DNA from: Arsenicicoccus sp. oral taxon 190
Lineage (GTDB): Bacteria; Actinomycetota; Actinomycetes; Actinomycetales; Dermatophilaceae
Direction of reading: 5' to 3'
Length of the DNA: 64,000 bases
Assembly: GCF_001189535.1 (NCBI RefSeq)
Contig: NZ_CP012070.1
Location: forward strand, 2,294,001-2,358,000
Below, one piece after another: positions 9,279-17,493 of the stretch; position 1 is the first letter of the stretch, and the number at the start of each line of letters is the position of its first letter. The translations under genes were made by a program, and so were the position numbers. The notes below the pieces were generated by a model. It searched no databases and had not been told where the DNA came from. It worked only from the letters and a program-made list of their open reading frames with translations.

Positions 9279-10253
9279 ATGGCCCTCACGCCGGATGACG
9301 TGCTCAAGAAGAGCTTCGGAGCGACCCAGTTCCGTCGGGGCTACGACGAGCGCGAGGTCGACGACTTCCTCGACGAGGTCGTCAGCGAGCTGCGCGACCT
9401 GATCGCCGAGCGCGACGACTACAAGCGCAAGTACGAGGACTGCGCCCGCAGCAAGGGGCAGTCCCCGGTGCCGGCCAAGGGCCGTCGCGCCGACGACGAG
9501 GTCACCACGCTGCGCGCCGAGCTCGACGCCGCCACCAAGCGGGCCGCCGAGGCGACCCGCCGCGCCGAGGCCGCCGAGCGTGCGAGCACCGCCGCGCCGA
9601 CCGGTGCCGCCGCCGGCGACCAGGCCCAGAAGCAGGCCGCGGCCCGCCAGGAGGGCGAGGCCGCCCGCGCGGAGGTCACCCAGCTGCGCGAGCGGCTGCG
9701 CACCGCCGAGGCCCAGCTGGCCGAGGCCCGCACCCAGCTCGACGAGGCCAAGGCCAAGGCCACCGCCCACGTCTCGTCGCAGGCCCAGGCGCAGCCCGCC
9801 GCTGCGACCGGCGAGGCCGCCGGCGCCGCAGGCCTCATCGAGCTGGCGCAGCGCCTGCACGACGAGCACGTCGCCAAGGGCCAGGCCGAGCACGACCGGC
9901 TGCTCGCTGAGGGCCGCAGCCAGCGCGAGACGCTGATCGGCGAGGGCACCAGCAAGCGGGACGAGCTCGTCGGGTCGGCGCAGAGCCGCCGCGACCAGCT
10001 CATCGCCGAGGGCCAGCAGCGCCACAAGAAGCTCATCGCCGACGGCACCGCGCAGCACGAGTCGATGATCGCCGAGGCCACCCAGAAGCGTGAGGCCATC
10101 CTGCAGAGCCTGAGCGGCGAGAGGGCCGCCCTGGAGGAGGTCGTCGCCCGGCTGCGTGGCTTCGAGACCAGCTACCGCGACAGCATCGCCACCTTCATCA
10201 AGGGGCAGCTGACCCAGCTGGAGCAGACCCGGCTCGAGCCCGAGGAGCGTTAG
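9279..10253 (+). CDS. divIVA: DivIVA/Wag31 polar-growth coiled-coil protein
   Basis: DivIVA (Wag31) marks curved membrane at poles and septa and directs polar wall growth in actinobacteria. The N-terminal lipid-binding domain is clear (LTPDDVLKKSFGATQFRRGYDEREVDDFLDEV is the family signature, residues 3-34). It is followed by long coiled coils rich in Ala, Glu, Arg and Gln across almost all of the 324 residues. Between about residues 208 and 275 the sequence shows repeating units of the form EGxxxR-DELIxEG. The ATG follows an AAAGGAA ribosome binding site. A hairpin terminator follows the stop. Confidence 0.95.
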   Translation: MALTPDDVLKKSFGATQFRRGYDEREVDDFLDEVVSELRDLIAERDDYKRKYEDCARSKGQSPVPAKGRRADDEVTTLRAELDAATKRAAEATRRAEAAERASTAAPTGAAAGDQAQKQAAARQEGEAARAEVTQLRERLRTAEAQLAEARTQLDEAKAKATAHVSSQAQAQPAAATGEAAGAAGLIELAQRLHDEHVAKGQAEHDRLLAEGRSQRETLIGEGTSKRDELVGSAQSRRDQLIAEGQQRHKKLIADGTAQHESMIAEATQKREAILQSLSGERAALEEVVARLRGFETSYRDSIATFIKGQLTQLEQTRLEPEER

Positions 10254-10260
10254 TCGTCGC

Positions 10261-10300
10261 GCGCCCGGACGGGTGCCCCATGGGGCCCCCGTCCGGGCGC
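10261..10300 (+). terminator. Hairpin terminator after divIVA
   Basis: A perfect 13-bp stem (10261-10273 with 10288-10300) encloses an inner GCCCC-AT-GGGGC palindrome, eight nucleotides after the divIVA stop. It probably closes the dcw unit. Confidence 0.75.
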
Positions 10301-10365
10301 GTCCGCGCCACGATGCGGGGCGCGTCCGCGCCACACTGCCCGGCGCGTCCGCGTCACGACGGGTG
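10297..10365 (+). repeat. Three direct copies of a 23-bp unit
   Basis: GCGCGTCCGCG begins at 10297, 10320 and 10343, a regular period of 23 bp. The first two copies share GCGCGTCCGCGCCAC and the third differs by one base. The array overlaps the right arm of the divIVA terminator and lies in the divIVA-traR gap. Confidence 0.75.
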
Positions 10366-10404
10366 CGGCGCGGACCTCGGCTTTCGTGGGGGTGGCCCAG
10401 CGGC

Positions 10405-10410
10405 TACCCT
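10405..10410 (+). promoter_or_regulatory. Probable -10 box for the traR/dksA-like gene
   Basis: TACCCT matches TANNNT and would give a 5' leader of about 80 nt before the ATG at 10497. Confidence 0.4.
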
Positions 10411-10496
10411 ATGCAGACCTCGACGCGGGCGAGCCCGCGTCGGACGTCCGGTGCAGGCGGCTCCGGACGACACCTCGACCGATCAGTGAGGACAGC

Positions 10497-10928
10497 ATGG
10501 CTGGCAAGTCCGCAGGGCGATCCACGACGGCGGCGTCCGCCGGCACCACCACCGCGACGGACGACGCGACGTGGAGCGACGCGGAGATCACCGAGCTCAA
10601 GGAGACGTTGCGCGCCGAGATCGACCGGCTGGAGCGGGATCTCGTCGCCGCCCAGGTCGACCTCGTGGACCTGGTGCAGGACACCCAGGACATCGTCGGC
10701 GACGACCAGGCCGATGTCGGGTCCAAGGCGATCGAGCGGGAGCACGAGGCCGCGATGGCCGCCAACACCCGCGACGTCCTCGCGCAGTACCACCACGCCC
10801 TCGAGCGCGTCGAGGCCGACCTGCAGGGGGTCTGCGAGAGCTGCGGGGGGACGATCCCCAAGCCGCGGGTCCAGGCCTTCCCGCGCGCGACCCTGTGCGT
10901 CGCGTGCAAGTCCGCGCAGAAGCGGTGA
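10497..10928 (+). CDS. TraR/DksA-family C4 zinc-finger protein
   Basis: This 143-residue protein has a basic, low-complexity N-terminus, a coiled-coil helix pair at about residues 27-105 and a C-terminal zinc finger, C-x2-C-x18-C-x2-C (CESCGG ... LCVACK). This is the layout of DksA/TraR proteins, which reach into the RNA polymerase secondary channel. The actinobacterial members (RbpA-unrelated, YocK-like) are poorly characterised, so the exact target is inferred. The ATG follows a GTGAGGA ribosome binding site. The stop overlaps the lspA GTG. In many actinobacteria this gene lies between divIVA and lspA, as here. Confidence 0.85.
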   Translation: MAGKSAGRSTTAASAGTTTATDDATWSDAEITELKETLRAEIDRLERDLVAAQVDLVDLVQDTQDIVGDDQADVGSKAIEREHEAAMAANTRDVLAQYHHALERVEADLQGVCESCGGTIPKPRVQAFPRATLCVACKSAQKR

Positions 10929-11464
10929 CGGCCACGCGGCAACCCCGCCGGCACACCTGGCCGCTGCTTGCCGTGATCGCCGCGGCGGCCTTCGTCGCCG
11001 ACCAGGTCAGCAAGGCCTGGGCGCTGCGCGACCTGACCCCGGGGATGCCGCGCCCGCTGCTCGGCAGCGTCTTCCAGCTCAACCTGATCCACAACTCCGG
11101 CGCGGCCTTCTCGATCGGGTCCGGCCAGACGTGGCTGCTCACGCTCGTGGCGGTCGGGATCGGCGGGGCGGTGCTGTGGCACGCCCGGCGGATCGTCAGC
11201 GTCGCCTGGGCCGTCGCGGGCGGTCTCGTCATGGGGGGCCTGCTCGGCAACCTCTACGACCGGTTGTTCCGGCCGCCCTCCTTCGGGCAGGGTCATGTCG
11301 TGGACTTCCTCGACTACAACGGCTGGTTCATCGGCAACGTCGCGGACATCGCGATCGTGGCGGCCGCCATCCTGGTCGGGCTCCTCGCGATCCTCGGGGT
11401 CACGTATGACGGGTCCGGGCCCGCCGACCGGCCCGCGACCCGCGAAGAGGTGCACGATGCCTGA
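10925..11464 (+). CDS. lspA: Lipoprotein signal peptidase (signal peptidase II)
   Basis: LspA cleaves signal peptides of diacylglyceryl-modified prolipoproteins in the membrane. The 179-residue protein has four hydrophobic segments. The family motifs are NSGAAFS and the two catalytic-aspartate blocks, GNLYDRLF and NVADIAI. The start GTG overlaps the upstream stop (GTGA), and the 3' end overlaps the RluD-family gene by 8 nt. The adjacency of lspA and rluD is widely conserved. Confidence 0.95.
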   Translation: MTATRQPRRHTWPLLAVIAAAAFVADQVSKAWALRDLTPGMPRPLLGSVFQLNLIHNSGAAFSIGSGQTWLLTLVAVGIGGAVLWHARRIVSVAWAVAGGLVMGGLLGNLYDRLFRPPSFGQGHVVDFLDYNGWFIGNVADIAIVAAAILVGLLAILGVTYDGSGPADRPATREEVHDA

Positions 11465-12389
11465 CGTCCGGATGCTCCCCGTGCCCGACGGCCTCGAGGG
11501 CGAGCGCGTCGACGCCGCCGTCGCCCGGCTCTTCGGGCTCTCGCGCAGCCGCGCGGCCGACCTCGCCGCCGACGGCGCCCTGCAGGTGGACGGCAAGGTC
11601 GTCGCCAAGTCCGAACGGGTCAGCGCCGGGGCATGGCTCGAGGTCACGCTGCCCGACCCGGCCCGCGACGACGCGCCCGCGGTGGTGCCGCGCGAGGTCC
11701 CCGGCCTGCGGATCGTCCACGACGACACCGAGATCGTGGTGGTGGACAAGCCCGCCGGCTGCGCCGCCCACCCGAGCGTCGGCTGGGACGGGCCGGACGT
11801 CGTGTCCGGCCTCGCCGCCGAGGGCTACCGCATCTCCACCTCGGGCGCCGCCGAGCGGCAGGGCATCGTCCAGCGCCTCGACGTGGGGACCACCGGCCTG
11901 ATGGTGGTCGCGAAGTCCGAGCGTGCCTACACCGTCCTCAAGCAGGCCTTCCGCGACCGCACCGTCGACAAGACCTACCACGCCGTCGTGCAGGGCCTGC
12001 CCGACCCGATGGTGGGCACCATCGAGGCCCCGATCGGGCGCCACCCCAACCACGACTGGAAGTTCGCGGTCCGCCAGGAGGGCCGCCACTCCGTGACGCA
12101 CTACGAGGTGCTCGAGGCGATGCGGCACGCGTCGCTGCTCGAGATCCACCTCGAGACCGGGCGCACCCACCAGATCCGGGTCCACTTCAGCGCGCTGCGG
12201 CACCCCTGCGTCGGGGACCCGCTGTATGGCGCCGACCCCGTGCTGGCCCGGCGCGTCGGGCTGGACCGGCAGTGGCTGCATGCGCACGAGCTGGGCTTCA
12301 CCCACCCCGGCAGCGGCGAGTGGGTGACCTTTCAGAGCCCCTACCCGGGCGACCTGGAGCACGCCCTGTACGTCCTGCGGCAGGGCTGA
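11457..12389 (+). CDS. rluD: RluA/RluD-family 23S rRNA pseudouridine synthase
   Basis: A 310-residue protein with an N-terminal S4 RNA-binding domain (about residues 18-75, SRSRAADLAADGALQVDG) and a C-terminal pseudouridine synthase domain. The catalytic aspartate lies in QRLDVGTTGLMVV, and LETGRTHQIRVH and GDPLYG are also present. It isomerises uridine to pseudouridine in large-subunit rRNA. RluD specificity is inferred from domain layout and the lspA neighbour. The ATG at 11457 overlaps lspA. Confidence 0.9.
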   Translation: MPDVRMLPVPDGLEGERVDAAVARLFGLSRSRAADLAADGALQVDGKVVAKSERVSAGAWLEVTLPDPARDDAPAVVPREVPGLRIVHDDTEIVVVDKPAGCAAHPSVGWDGPDVVSGLAAEGYRISTSGAAERQGIVQRLDVGTTGLMVVAKSERAYTVLKQAFRDRTVDKTYHAVVQGLPDPMVGTIEAPIGRHPNHDWKFAVRQEGRHSVTHYEVLEAMRHASLLEIHLETGRTHQIRVHFSALRHPCVGDPLYGADPVLARRVGLDRQWLHAHELGFTHPGSGEWVTFQSPYPGDLEHALYVLRQG

Positions 12390-12490
12390 CGGGGCGCGAC
12401 CGGCCGGCCCCGGGGGGCGGCGGGCGCGGCATACGGGCTGGTCCTGCCGGTGCCGGTGAGCCGCTCGAGGGGTCTGTCGGAGGCCGGGCA

Positions 12491-12496
12491 TAGACT
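12491..12496 (+). promoter_or_regulatory. -10 box of a probable leaderless dnaE promoter
   Basis: TAGACT ends 7 nt before the dnaE ATG at 12504. There is no Shine-Dalgarno sequence between them. Confidence 0.6.
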
Positions 12497-12503
12497 GCCC
12501 GCG

Positions 12504-15500
12504 ATGTCCTCGCCAGCAGCCTCCAGCAAGTCCTTCGTGCACCTGCACAACCACACCGAGTACTCCATGCTCGACGGTGCCGCCCGCATCGACGACCTCT
12601 TCGCCGCCGCCGCGGAGATGGGGATGCCCGCGGTGGCCACGACCGACCACGGCTACCTCTTCGGGGCCTACGAGTTCTGGTCCAAGAGCAGGAAGTACGA
12701 CGTCAAGCCGATCATCGGCCTGGAGGCCTACGTCACGCCGGGCACCCACCGCACCGACCGCACCCGGCTGCAGTGGGGCGACAAGGGCACCCGGCCCGGC
12801 GACGACCTGTCCGGCAGCGGCGCCTACACCCACATGACCCTGCTGGCCCGCAACAACCAGGGCATGCACAACCTCTTCAAGATGGGCTCGATCGCCTCCC
12901 TGGACCAGGTCTTCGCCAAGTGGCCGCGGCTCGACCGCGAGCTGCTGCAGACCTACGGCCAGGGGCTCGTCGCGACCACCGGCTGCCCCTCGGGGGAGAT
13001 CCAGGTCCGGCTGCGGCTGGGGCAGTACGACAAGGCGCTCGAGGCGGCCGCGGAGTTCCAGGACATCTTCGGCAAGGACAACTACTTCTGCGAGCTGATG
13101 GACCACGGCATCGACATCGAGCGCCGGGTCCGCGAGGACCTGCTGCGGCTCGCCAAGGACCTGTCGATCCCGCTGCTCGCGACCAACGACCTGCACTACA
13201 CCCGGCAGGGCGACGCCACGGCCCACGGGGCGCTGCTGTGCGTCCAGTCCGGCTCGACGCTGATGGACCCCAACCGGTTCAAGTTCGACGGGGACGGCTA
13301 CTACCTCAAGAGCCCCGAGGAGATGCGCCACGTCTGGCGCGAGCTGCCCGAGGCCTGCGACAACACCCTGCTGGTGGCCGACATGTGCGACGTGTCCTTC
13401 ACCGAGGGCGAGGGGCGGTTCATGCCGCGCTTCCCGTGCCCGCCGGGGGAGGACGAGACGAGCTGGTTCGTCAAGGAGGTCGAGACCGGGCTGCGCGAGC
13501 GGTTCCCGGACGGCGTGCCCGACTACGCCCGCAAGCAGGCGGAATACGAGTGCGAGGTCATCATCGGCAAGGGCTACCCGGGCTACTTCCTGGTCGTCGC
13601 CGACTTCATCAACTGGGCCAAGGCCAACGGCATCCGCGTCGGCCCGGGCCGTGGCTCGGGCGCGGGGTCGATGTGCGCCTACGCCATGCGGATCACCGAC
13701 CTCGACCCGGTCCCGCACGGCCTGATCTTCGAGCGCTTCCTCAACCCCGAGCGCAAGTCGATGCCGGACTTCGACGTCGACTTCGACGAGCGCCGGCGCG
13801 GCGAGGTGATCAGGTACGTCACCGAGAAGTACGGCGACGAGCGGGTCGCCCAGATCGTCACCTACGGCACCATCAAGGCCAAGCAGGCCGTCAAGGACGC
13901 CTCCCGGGTGATGGGGCACCCCTTCAGCGTCGGTGAGCAGCTGACCAAGGCGATGCCGCCGGACGTCATGGGCAAGGGTGTGCCCCTGGCCAAGATCTAC
14001 GACGAGAGCCACCCGCGCTACAACGAGGGCGGCGACTTCCGCGCCCTGGTGCAGTCCGAGGCGCACCTGCAGGAGATCGTCGAGACCGCCAAGGGCCTCG
14101 AGGGGCTGAAGCGGCAGTGGGGTGTCCACGCCGCCGGCGTCATCATGTCCAGCGAGCCGCTGATCGACGTCATCCCGATCATGCGGCGGCTGCAGGACGG
14201 TCAGGTCATCACGCAGTTCGACTACCCGAGCTGCGAGACGCTCGGCCTGGTCAAGATGGACTTCCTGGGGCTGCGCAACCTCACGATCCTCGACGACGCG
14301 ATCAAGAACGTCGAGAGCAACCGCGGCGAGACCATCGACCTGGACGCGCTGTCCAAGGACATGACCGACAAGGCCACCTACGACCTGCTCGCCCGCGGCG
14401 ACACGCTCGGGGTCTTCCAGCTCGACGGCGGCGGGATGCGCTCGCTGCTGCGGCTCATGCAGCCGGACAACTTCGAGGACATCTCCGCGGCCCTCGCGCT
14501 CTACCGCCCCGGCCCGATGGGCGCCAACGCGCACACCAACTTCGCGCTTCGCAAGAACGGCAAGCAGGACGTGGACTACATCCACCCCGAGCTGACCGAG
14601 GCGCTCGAGCCGATCCTGTCCATGACCTACGGCCTGATCATCTATCAGGAGCAGGTCATGGAGATCGCCCAGAAGCTCGCGGGCTACACCCTCGGCAACG
14701 CCGACCTGCTCCGTCGCGCCATGGGCAAGAAGAAGAAGGAGGTCCTGGACGCCGAGTTCGCCAACTTCGAGCAGGGGATGCTCGACAACGGCTACTCCAA
14801 GGCCGCCGTCAAGACGCTGTGGGACATCCTGCTGCCGTTTTCCGACTACGCCTTCAACAAGGCCCACACCGCGGCCTACGGCGTCGTCTCCTACTGGACG
14901 GGCTACCTCAAGGCCAACTATCGCGCCGAGTACATGGCGGCCCTGCTGACCAGCGTCGGCGACGACAAGGACAAGTCCGCGCTCTACCTCAACGAGTGCC
15001 GTCACATGGGCATCAAGGTGCTCCCGCCGGACGTCAACGACTCGATCGGCTTCTTCGCCGCCGTCGGGGAGGACATCCGCTTCGGCCTGGAGGCGGTGCG
15101 CAACGTCGGCGCCAACGTCGTCACCGAGATCATCAAGGCCCGCGAGGAGAAGGGCGCCTTCACCTCGTTCAAGGACTTCCTGTCCAAGGTGCCCGCCGTG
15201 GTCTGCAACAAGCGGACCATCGAGTCGCTCGTCAAGGCCGGGGCATTCGACTCGCTCGGGGAGTCCCGCCGCGGCCTCGTCGAGATCCACGAGGGCTACG
15301 TCGAGGCGCTCGTGGACGTCAAGCGGCGCGAGGCCGCCGGTCAGGACTCGCTCTTCGCGGCCTTCGCGATGGGGGACGGCGACTCCGGCGGCGCGGACGC
15401 CTTCGCCGGGCTGCCGCCGGTGCCGGGACACACCTGGGACAAGCAGGTCACGCTGCAGTACGAGCGCGAGATGCTCGGCCTCTACGTCTCCGACCACCCG

Positions 15501-16067
15501 CTCTTCGGGATCGAGCACGTCCTGCACCAGGCGGCGGACACCTCGATCGCCTCGCTCAACGCCGAGGAGGGCAAGCCGGACGGCACGACGGTCACCATCG
15601 CGGGGCTGATCACCGGGCTGCAGCTCAAGCGCACCAAGAAGGGCGACCTGTGGGCCATCGCCACCGTCGAGGACCTCGACGGTGCGATCGAGTGCCTCTT
15701 CTTCCCGTCCACCTACATGACGGTCTCCACGATGCTGGCGCCGGACGCCGTGGTCGTGGTGCGGGGCCGGGTCAACAAGCGTGACGAGAGCACTTCGATC
15801 TACGCCCAGGACCTGACGCTGCCGGACCTGCACGAGGGGCCGCGCGGACCGGTCGTCTTGACGCTGCCGATGGTGCGCGCCACCAACGGCGTCGCCGAGA
15901 TGCTCAAGGATGTCCTGCTCAACCACCCCGGGTCCACGGAGGTGCAGGTCAAGCTCACCCAGCCCGGTCGTCACGTGCTGATGCGGCTCGAGCCCCGCGT
16001 CGACCCGACGTCGGCGCTCTTCGGCGACCTCAAGGCGCTGCTCGGCCCGGCCTGCCTGACGAGCTGA
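12504..16067 (+). CDS. dnaE: DNA polymerase III alpha subunit
   Basis: This is the replicative DNA polymerase catalytic subunit (DnaE1 type). The 1187-residue protein has an N-terminal PHP domain (HLHNHTEYSMLDGAARI at residues 12-28, metal-binding histidines), then the C-family polymerase core with GPGRGSGAGSM and the catalytic PDFDVDFDE near residue 425. Also present are a helix-hairpin-helix/tandem region, a beta-clamp-type C-terminal region and an OB fold around residues 1030-1110 (VTIAGLITGLQ). The ATG at 12504 is preferred over the upstream in-frame ATG at 12450 because of the -10 box and because DnaE proteins begin close to this point. Length is normal. The intact PHP histidines suggest it may proofread. 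Confidence 0.97.
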   Translation: MSSPAASSKSFVHLHNHTEYSMLDGAARIDDLFAAAAEMGMPAVATTDHGYLFGAYEFWSKSRKYDVKPIIGLEAYVTPGTHRTDRTRLQWGDKGTRPGDDLSGSGAYTHMTLLARNNQGMHNLFKMGSIASLDQVFAKWPRLDRELLQTYGQGLVATTGCPSGEIQVRLRLGQYDKALEAAAEFQDIFGKDNYFCELMDHGIDIERRVREDLLRLAKDLSIPLLATNDLHYTRQGDATAHGALLCVQSGSTLMDPNRFKFDGDGYYLKSPEEMRHVWRELPEACDNTLLVADMCDVSFTEGEGRFMPRFPCPPGEDETSWFVKEVETGLRERFPDGVPDYARKQAEYECEVIIGKGYPGYFLVVADFINWAKANGIRVGPGRGSGAGSMCAYAMRITDLDPVPHGLIFERFLNPERKSMPDFDVDFDERRRGEVIRYVTEKYGDERVAQIVTYGTIKAKQAVKDASRVMGHPFSVGEQLTKAMPPDVMGKGVPLAKIYDESHPRYNEGGDFRALVQSEAHLQEIVETAKGLEGLKRQWGVHAAGVIMSSEPLIDVIPIMRRLQDGQVITQFDYPSCETLGLVKMDFLGLRNLTILDDAIKNVESNRGETIDLDALSKDMTDKATYDLLARGDTLGVFQLDGGGMRSLLRLMQPDNFEDISAALALYRPGPMGANAHTNFALRKNGKQDVDYIHPELTEALEPILSMTYGLIIYQEQVMEIAQKLAGYTLGNADLLRRAMGKKKKEVLDAEFANFEQGMLDNGYSKAAVKTLWDILLPFSDYAFNKAHTAAYGVVSYWTGYLKANYRAEYMAALLTSVGDDKDKSALYLNECRHMGIKVLPPDVNDSIGFFAAVGEDIRFGLEAVRNVGANVVTEIIKAREEKGAFTSFKDFLSKVPAVVCNKRTIESLVKAGAFDSLGESRRGLVEIHEGYVEALVDVKRREAAGQDSLFAAFAMGDGDSGGADAFAGLPPVPGHTWDKQVTLQYEREMLGLYVSDHPLFGIEHVLHQAADTSIASLNAEEGKPDGTTVTIAGLITGLQLKRTKKGDLWAIATVEDLDGAIECLFFPSTYMTVSTMLAPDAVVVVRGRVNKRDESTSIYAQDLTLPDLHEGPRGPVVLTLPMVRATNGVAEMLKDVLLNHPGSTEVQVKLTQPGRHVLMRLEPRVDPTSALFGDLKALLGPACLTS

Positions 16068-16068
16068 C

Positions 16069-16980
16069 GTGCGCGTCGAGGTCGTGCGCTGGGCGCACCA
16101 CGACGAGGTCGCCCGGCAGCTGGCCACGCTGGACCGCGACGGGCTCGTCGAGGTCGCGGTCGTGGACCGCGCGGGCGTCGCACCGCTGGTGCTGGCGGCT
16201 CCCGGTGCGCCGCTCGCCGGCGCCGACGTCATGCTCAACTGGGGGCACGGCGTCTCCCGTGAGCAGGTCGTCGAGCGCCTGTGGGCCGAGCGCATCTCCC
16301 CTGTCGCGTCCCGTATGGCGGGCCGCACCGGGCCGGCGCCCACCCCGCCTCGCCTGCTCCCGCACGACCCACGCTGGGGCATGACCGCGCACCGCCTGCT
16401 GTCCCGACTGGCTCGGGCGCTGGGCGAGGCAGGTCTGGATCCTGGCGTTGGGGGCCCCGGTGGCCCCGGTGGCGCCGGTTGGGGTTATGAGCACATCGGC
16501 TCGACGGCCGTGCCGGGGCTGCTGGCCAAAGGATTCGTCGACCTGCAGCTTGGCGTCTGCGAGATCCCCGCCGAGCAAGGGCCGTTCGACGAGGTGCTGC
16601 GGCGTTGCCGCTACCTCCCGGCGGTCGGGTCGCGGCCGGACTCGCCCGGCGTCGGTCGCGACCTGGCGTTGTTCGAGGGCGCCTGCGACGACGAGGACCA
16701 CCGCAAGCGGCTGTTCTACCGACCCGACCCGGCGGCCCCGTCGATCCTGCACGTGCGGCGCCGTGGGACGCCGTGGCACGACTACACCGTGCGCTTCCGG
16801 GACCTGCTGCGGGCCACCGACGACCGGCGGAGGCCTACGAGGCGGTCAAGGTGGCGGCGGCCGACGCCCACGCCGACGACCCGGACTACGACGACTACAC
16901 CAGGGCCAAGGGTGAGGTCATCCGCGACGCGCTCGTGGTGGCGGGCTGCGAGCCGGGCCGGCTGGAGACCCTGGCCCCGC
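16069..16980 (+). pseudogene. CoaE-remnant/GrpB (UPF0157) gene broken by a frameshift
   Basis: From the GTG at 16069, residues 1-80 look like the tail of dephospho-CoA kinase (ADVMLNWGHGVSREQ then VERLWAERISP), with no P-loop. A GrpB/UPF0157 domain follows, with YEHIGSTAVPGLLAKGFVDL near residue 140, FVDLQLGV and LFYRPDP. Full CoaE-GrpB fusions are common in actinobacteria, so this looks like one that lost the kinase core. Near 16824-16830 the frame breaks: frame 1 turns into Arg/Pro/Thr nonsense, while the natural C-terminus (AEAYEAVKVAAADA then DYTRAKGEVI) continues in the next frame. Adding one base there would restore it, so a 1-bp deletion or a sequencing error is likely. The end coordinate is approximate because the restored frame runs on into the Nudix domain. 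Confidence 0.7.
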
Positions 16981-16985
16981 TGCCG

Positions 16986-17453
16986 GTGACCCGGCCCGAG
17001 GCGGTGACCCCGCGGCGGACCCGGCATACGGCCCGGGTCCTGCCGGTGGACGAGCAGGGGAGGGTGCTGCTGCTGCACGGCGTCGACCCGGACGACCGGG
17101 AGCACCCGGTGTGGTTCAGCCTGGGCGGCGAGATCGACCCGGGCGAGGACCCGGTGGGGGCGGCGCTGCGGGAGCTGCGGGAGGAGGTGGGCCTGGTGGC
17201 CGCGACGTCCGACGTCGCGGTGCTGGGGGAGCAGCCGCTCGAGTTCTCCTGGGGCGGTGTGACCTTCGACCAACGACAGGTGCTGTGTGCGGTCCGCGTC
17301 CACGCGACCGAGGTGGACCTGTCAGGGCAGGACGCGGTCGAGCAGGCCACCATCGACGAGGCACGCTGGTGGGCACCGGACGACCTCGCCGCGACCGCCG
17401 ACCTCGTCGGCGACGGTCTCGTCCACTGGGCCCGCGCAGCCGCCGCGACCTGA
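16986..17453 (+). CDS. Nudix hydrolase
   Basis: A Nudix-fold pyrophosphohydrolase of about 155 residues. The Nudix box is perfect: G-x5-E-x7-REL-x-EE-x-GL, reading GEIDPGEDPVGAALRELREE then VGL at about residues 46-68. The start is uncertain. I used the GTG at 16986 because it just precedes the first strand (HTARVLPVDEQGRVLLLHG), but the frame is open back into the GrpB C-terminus, so a GrpB-Nudix fusion or an upstream GTG near 16936 is possible. The substrate cannot be told; the closest-looking relatives are MutT/NUDIX proteins acting on nucleotides. It converges with the Ldh2 gene, 40 nt away. Confidence 0.85.
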   Translation: MTRPEAVTPRRTRHTARVLPVDEQGRVLLLHGVDPDDREHPVWFSLGGEIDPGEDPVGAALRELREEVGLVAATSDVAVLGEQPLEFSWGGVTFDQRQVLCAVRVHATEVDLSGQDAVEQATIDEARWWAPDDLAATADLVGDGLVHWARAAAAT

Positions 17454-17493
17454 CGGCGAGCGCACGGCGGCCTGGTCACGCAGCGGCTCTGCC

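Noticed and set aside
11400..16382. 1660-codon open frame on the minus strand opposite dnaE and its neighbours
   Set aside because: It is antisense to dnaE, rluD and the GrpB gene, has low-complexity Leu/Val/Asp/Gly composition and no recognisable domain. Long antisense frames are expected at this GC content.
16986..17453. Programmed frameshift making a GrpB-Nudix protein
   Set aside because: The break near 16827 lacks an obvious slippery heptamer or downstream pseudoknot. A deletion or sequencing error is the simpler reading, so I kept it only as an alternative.
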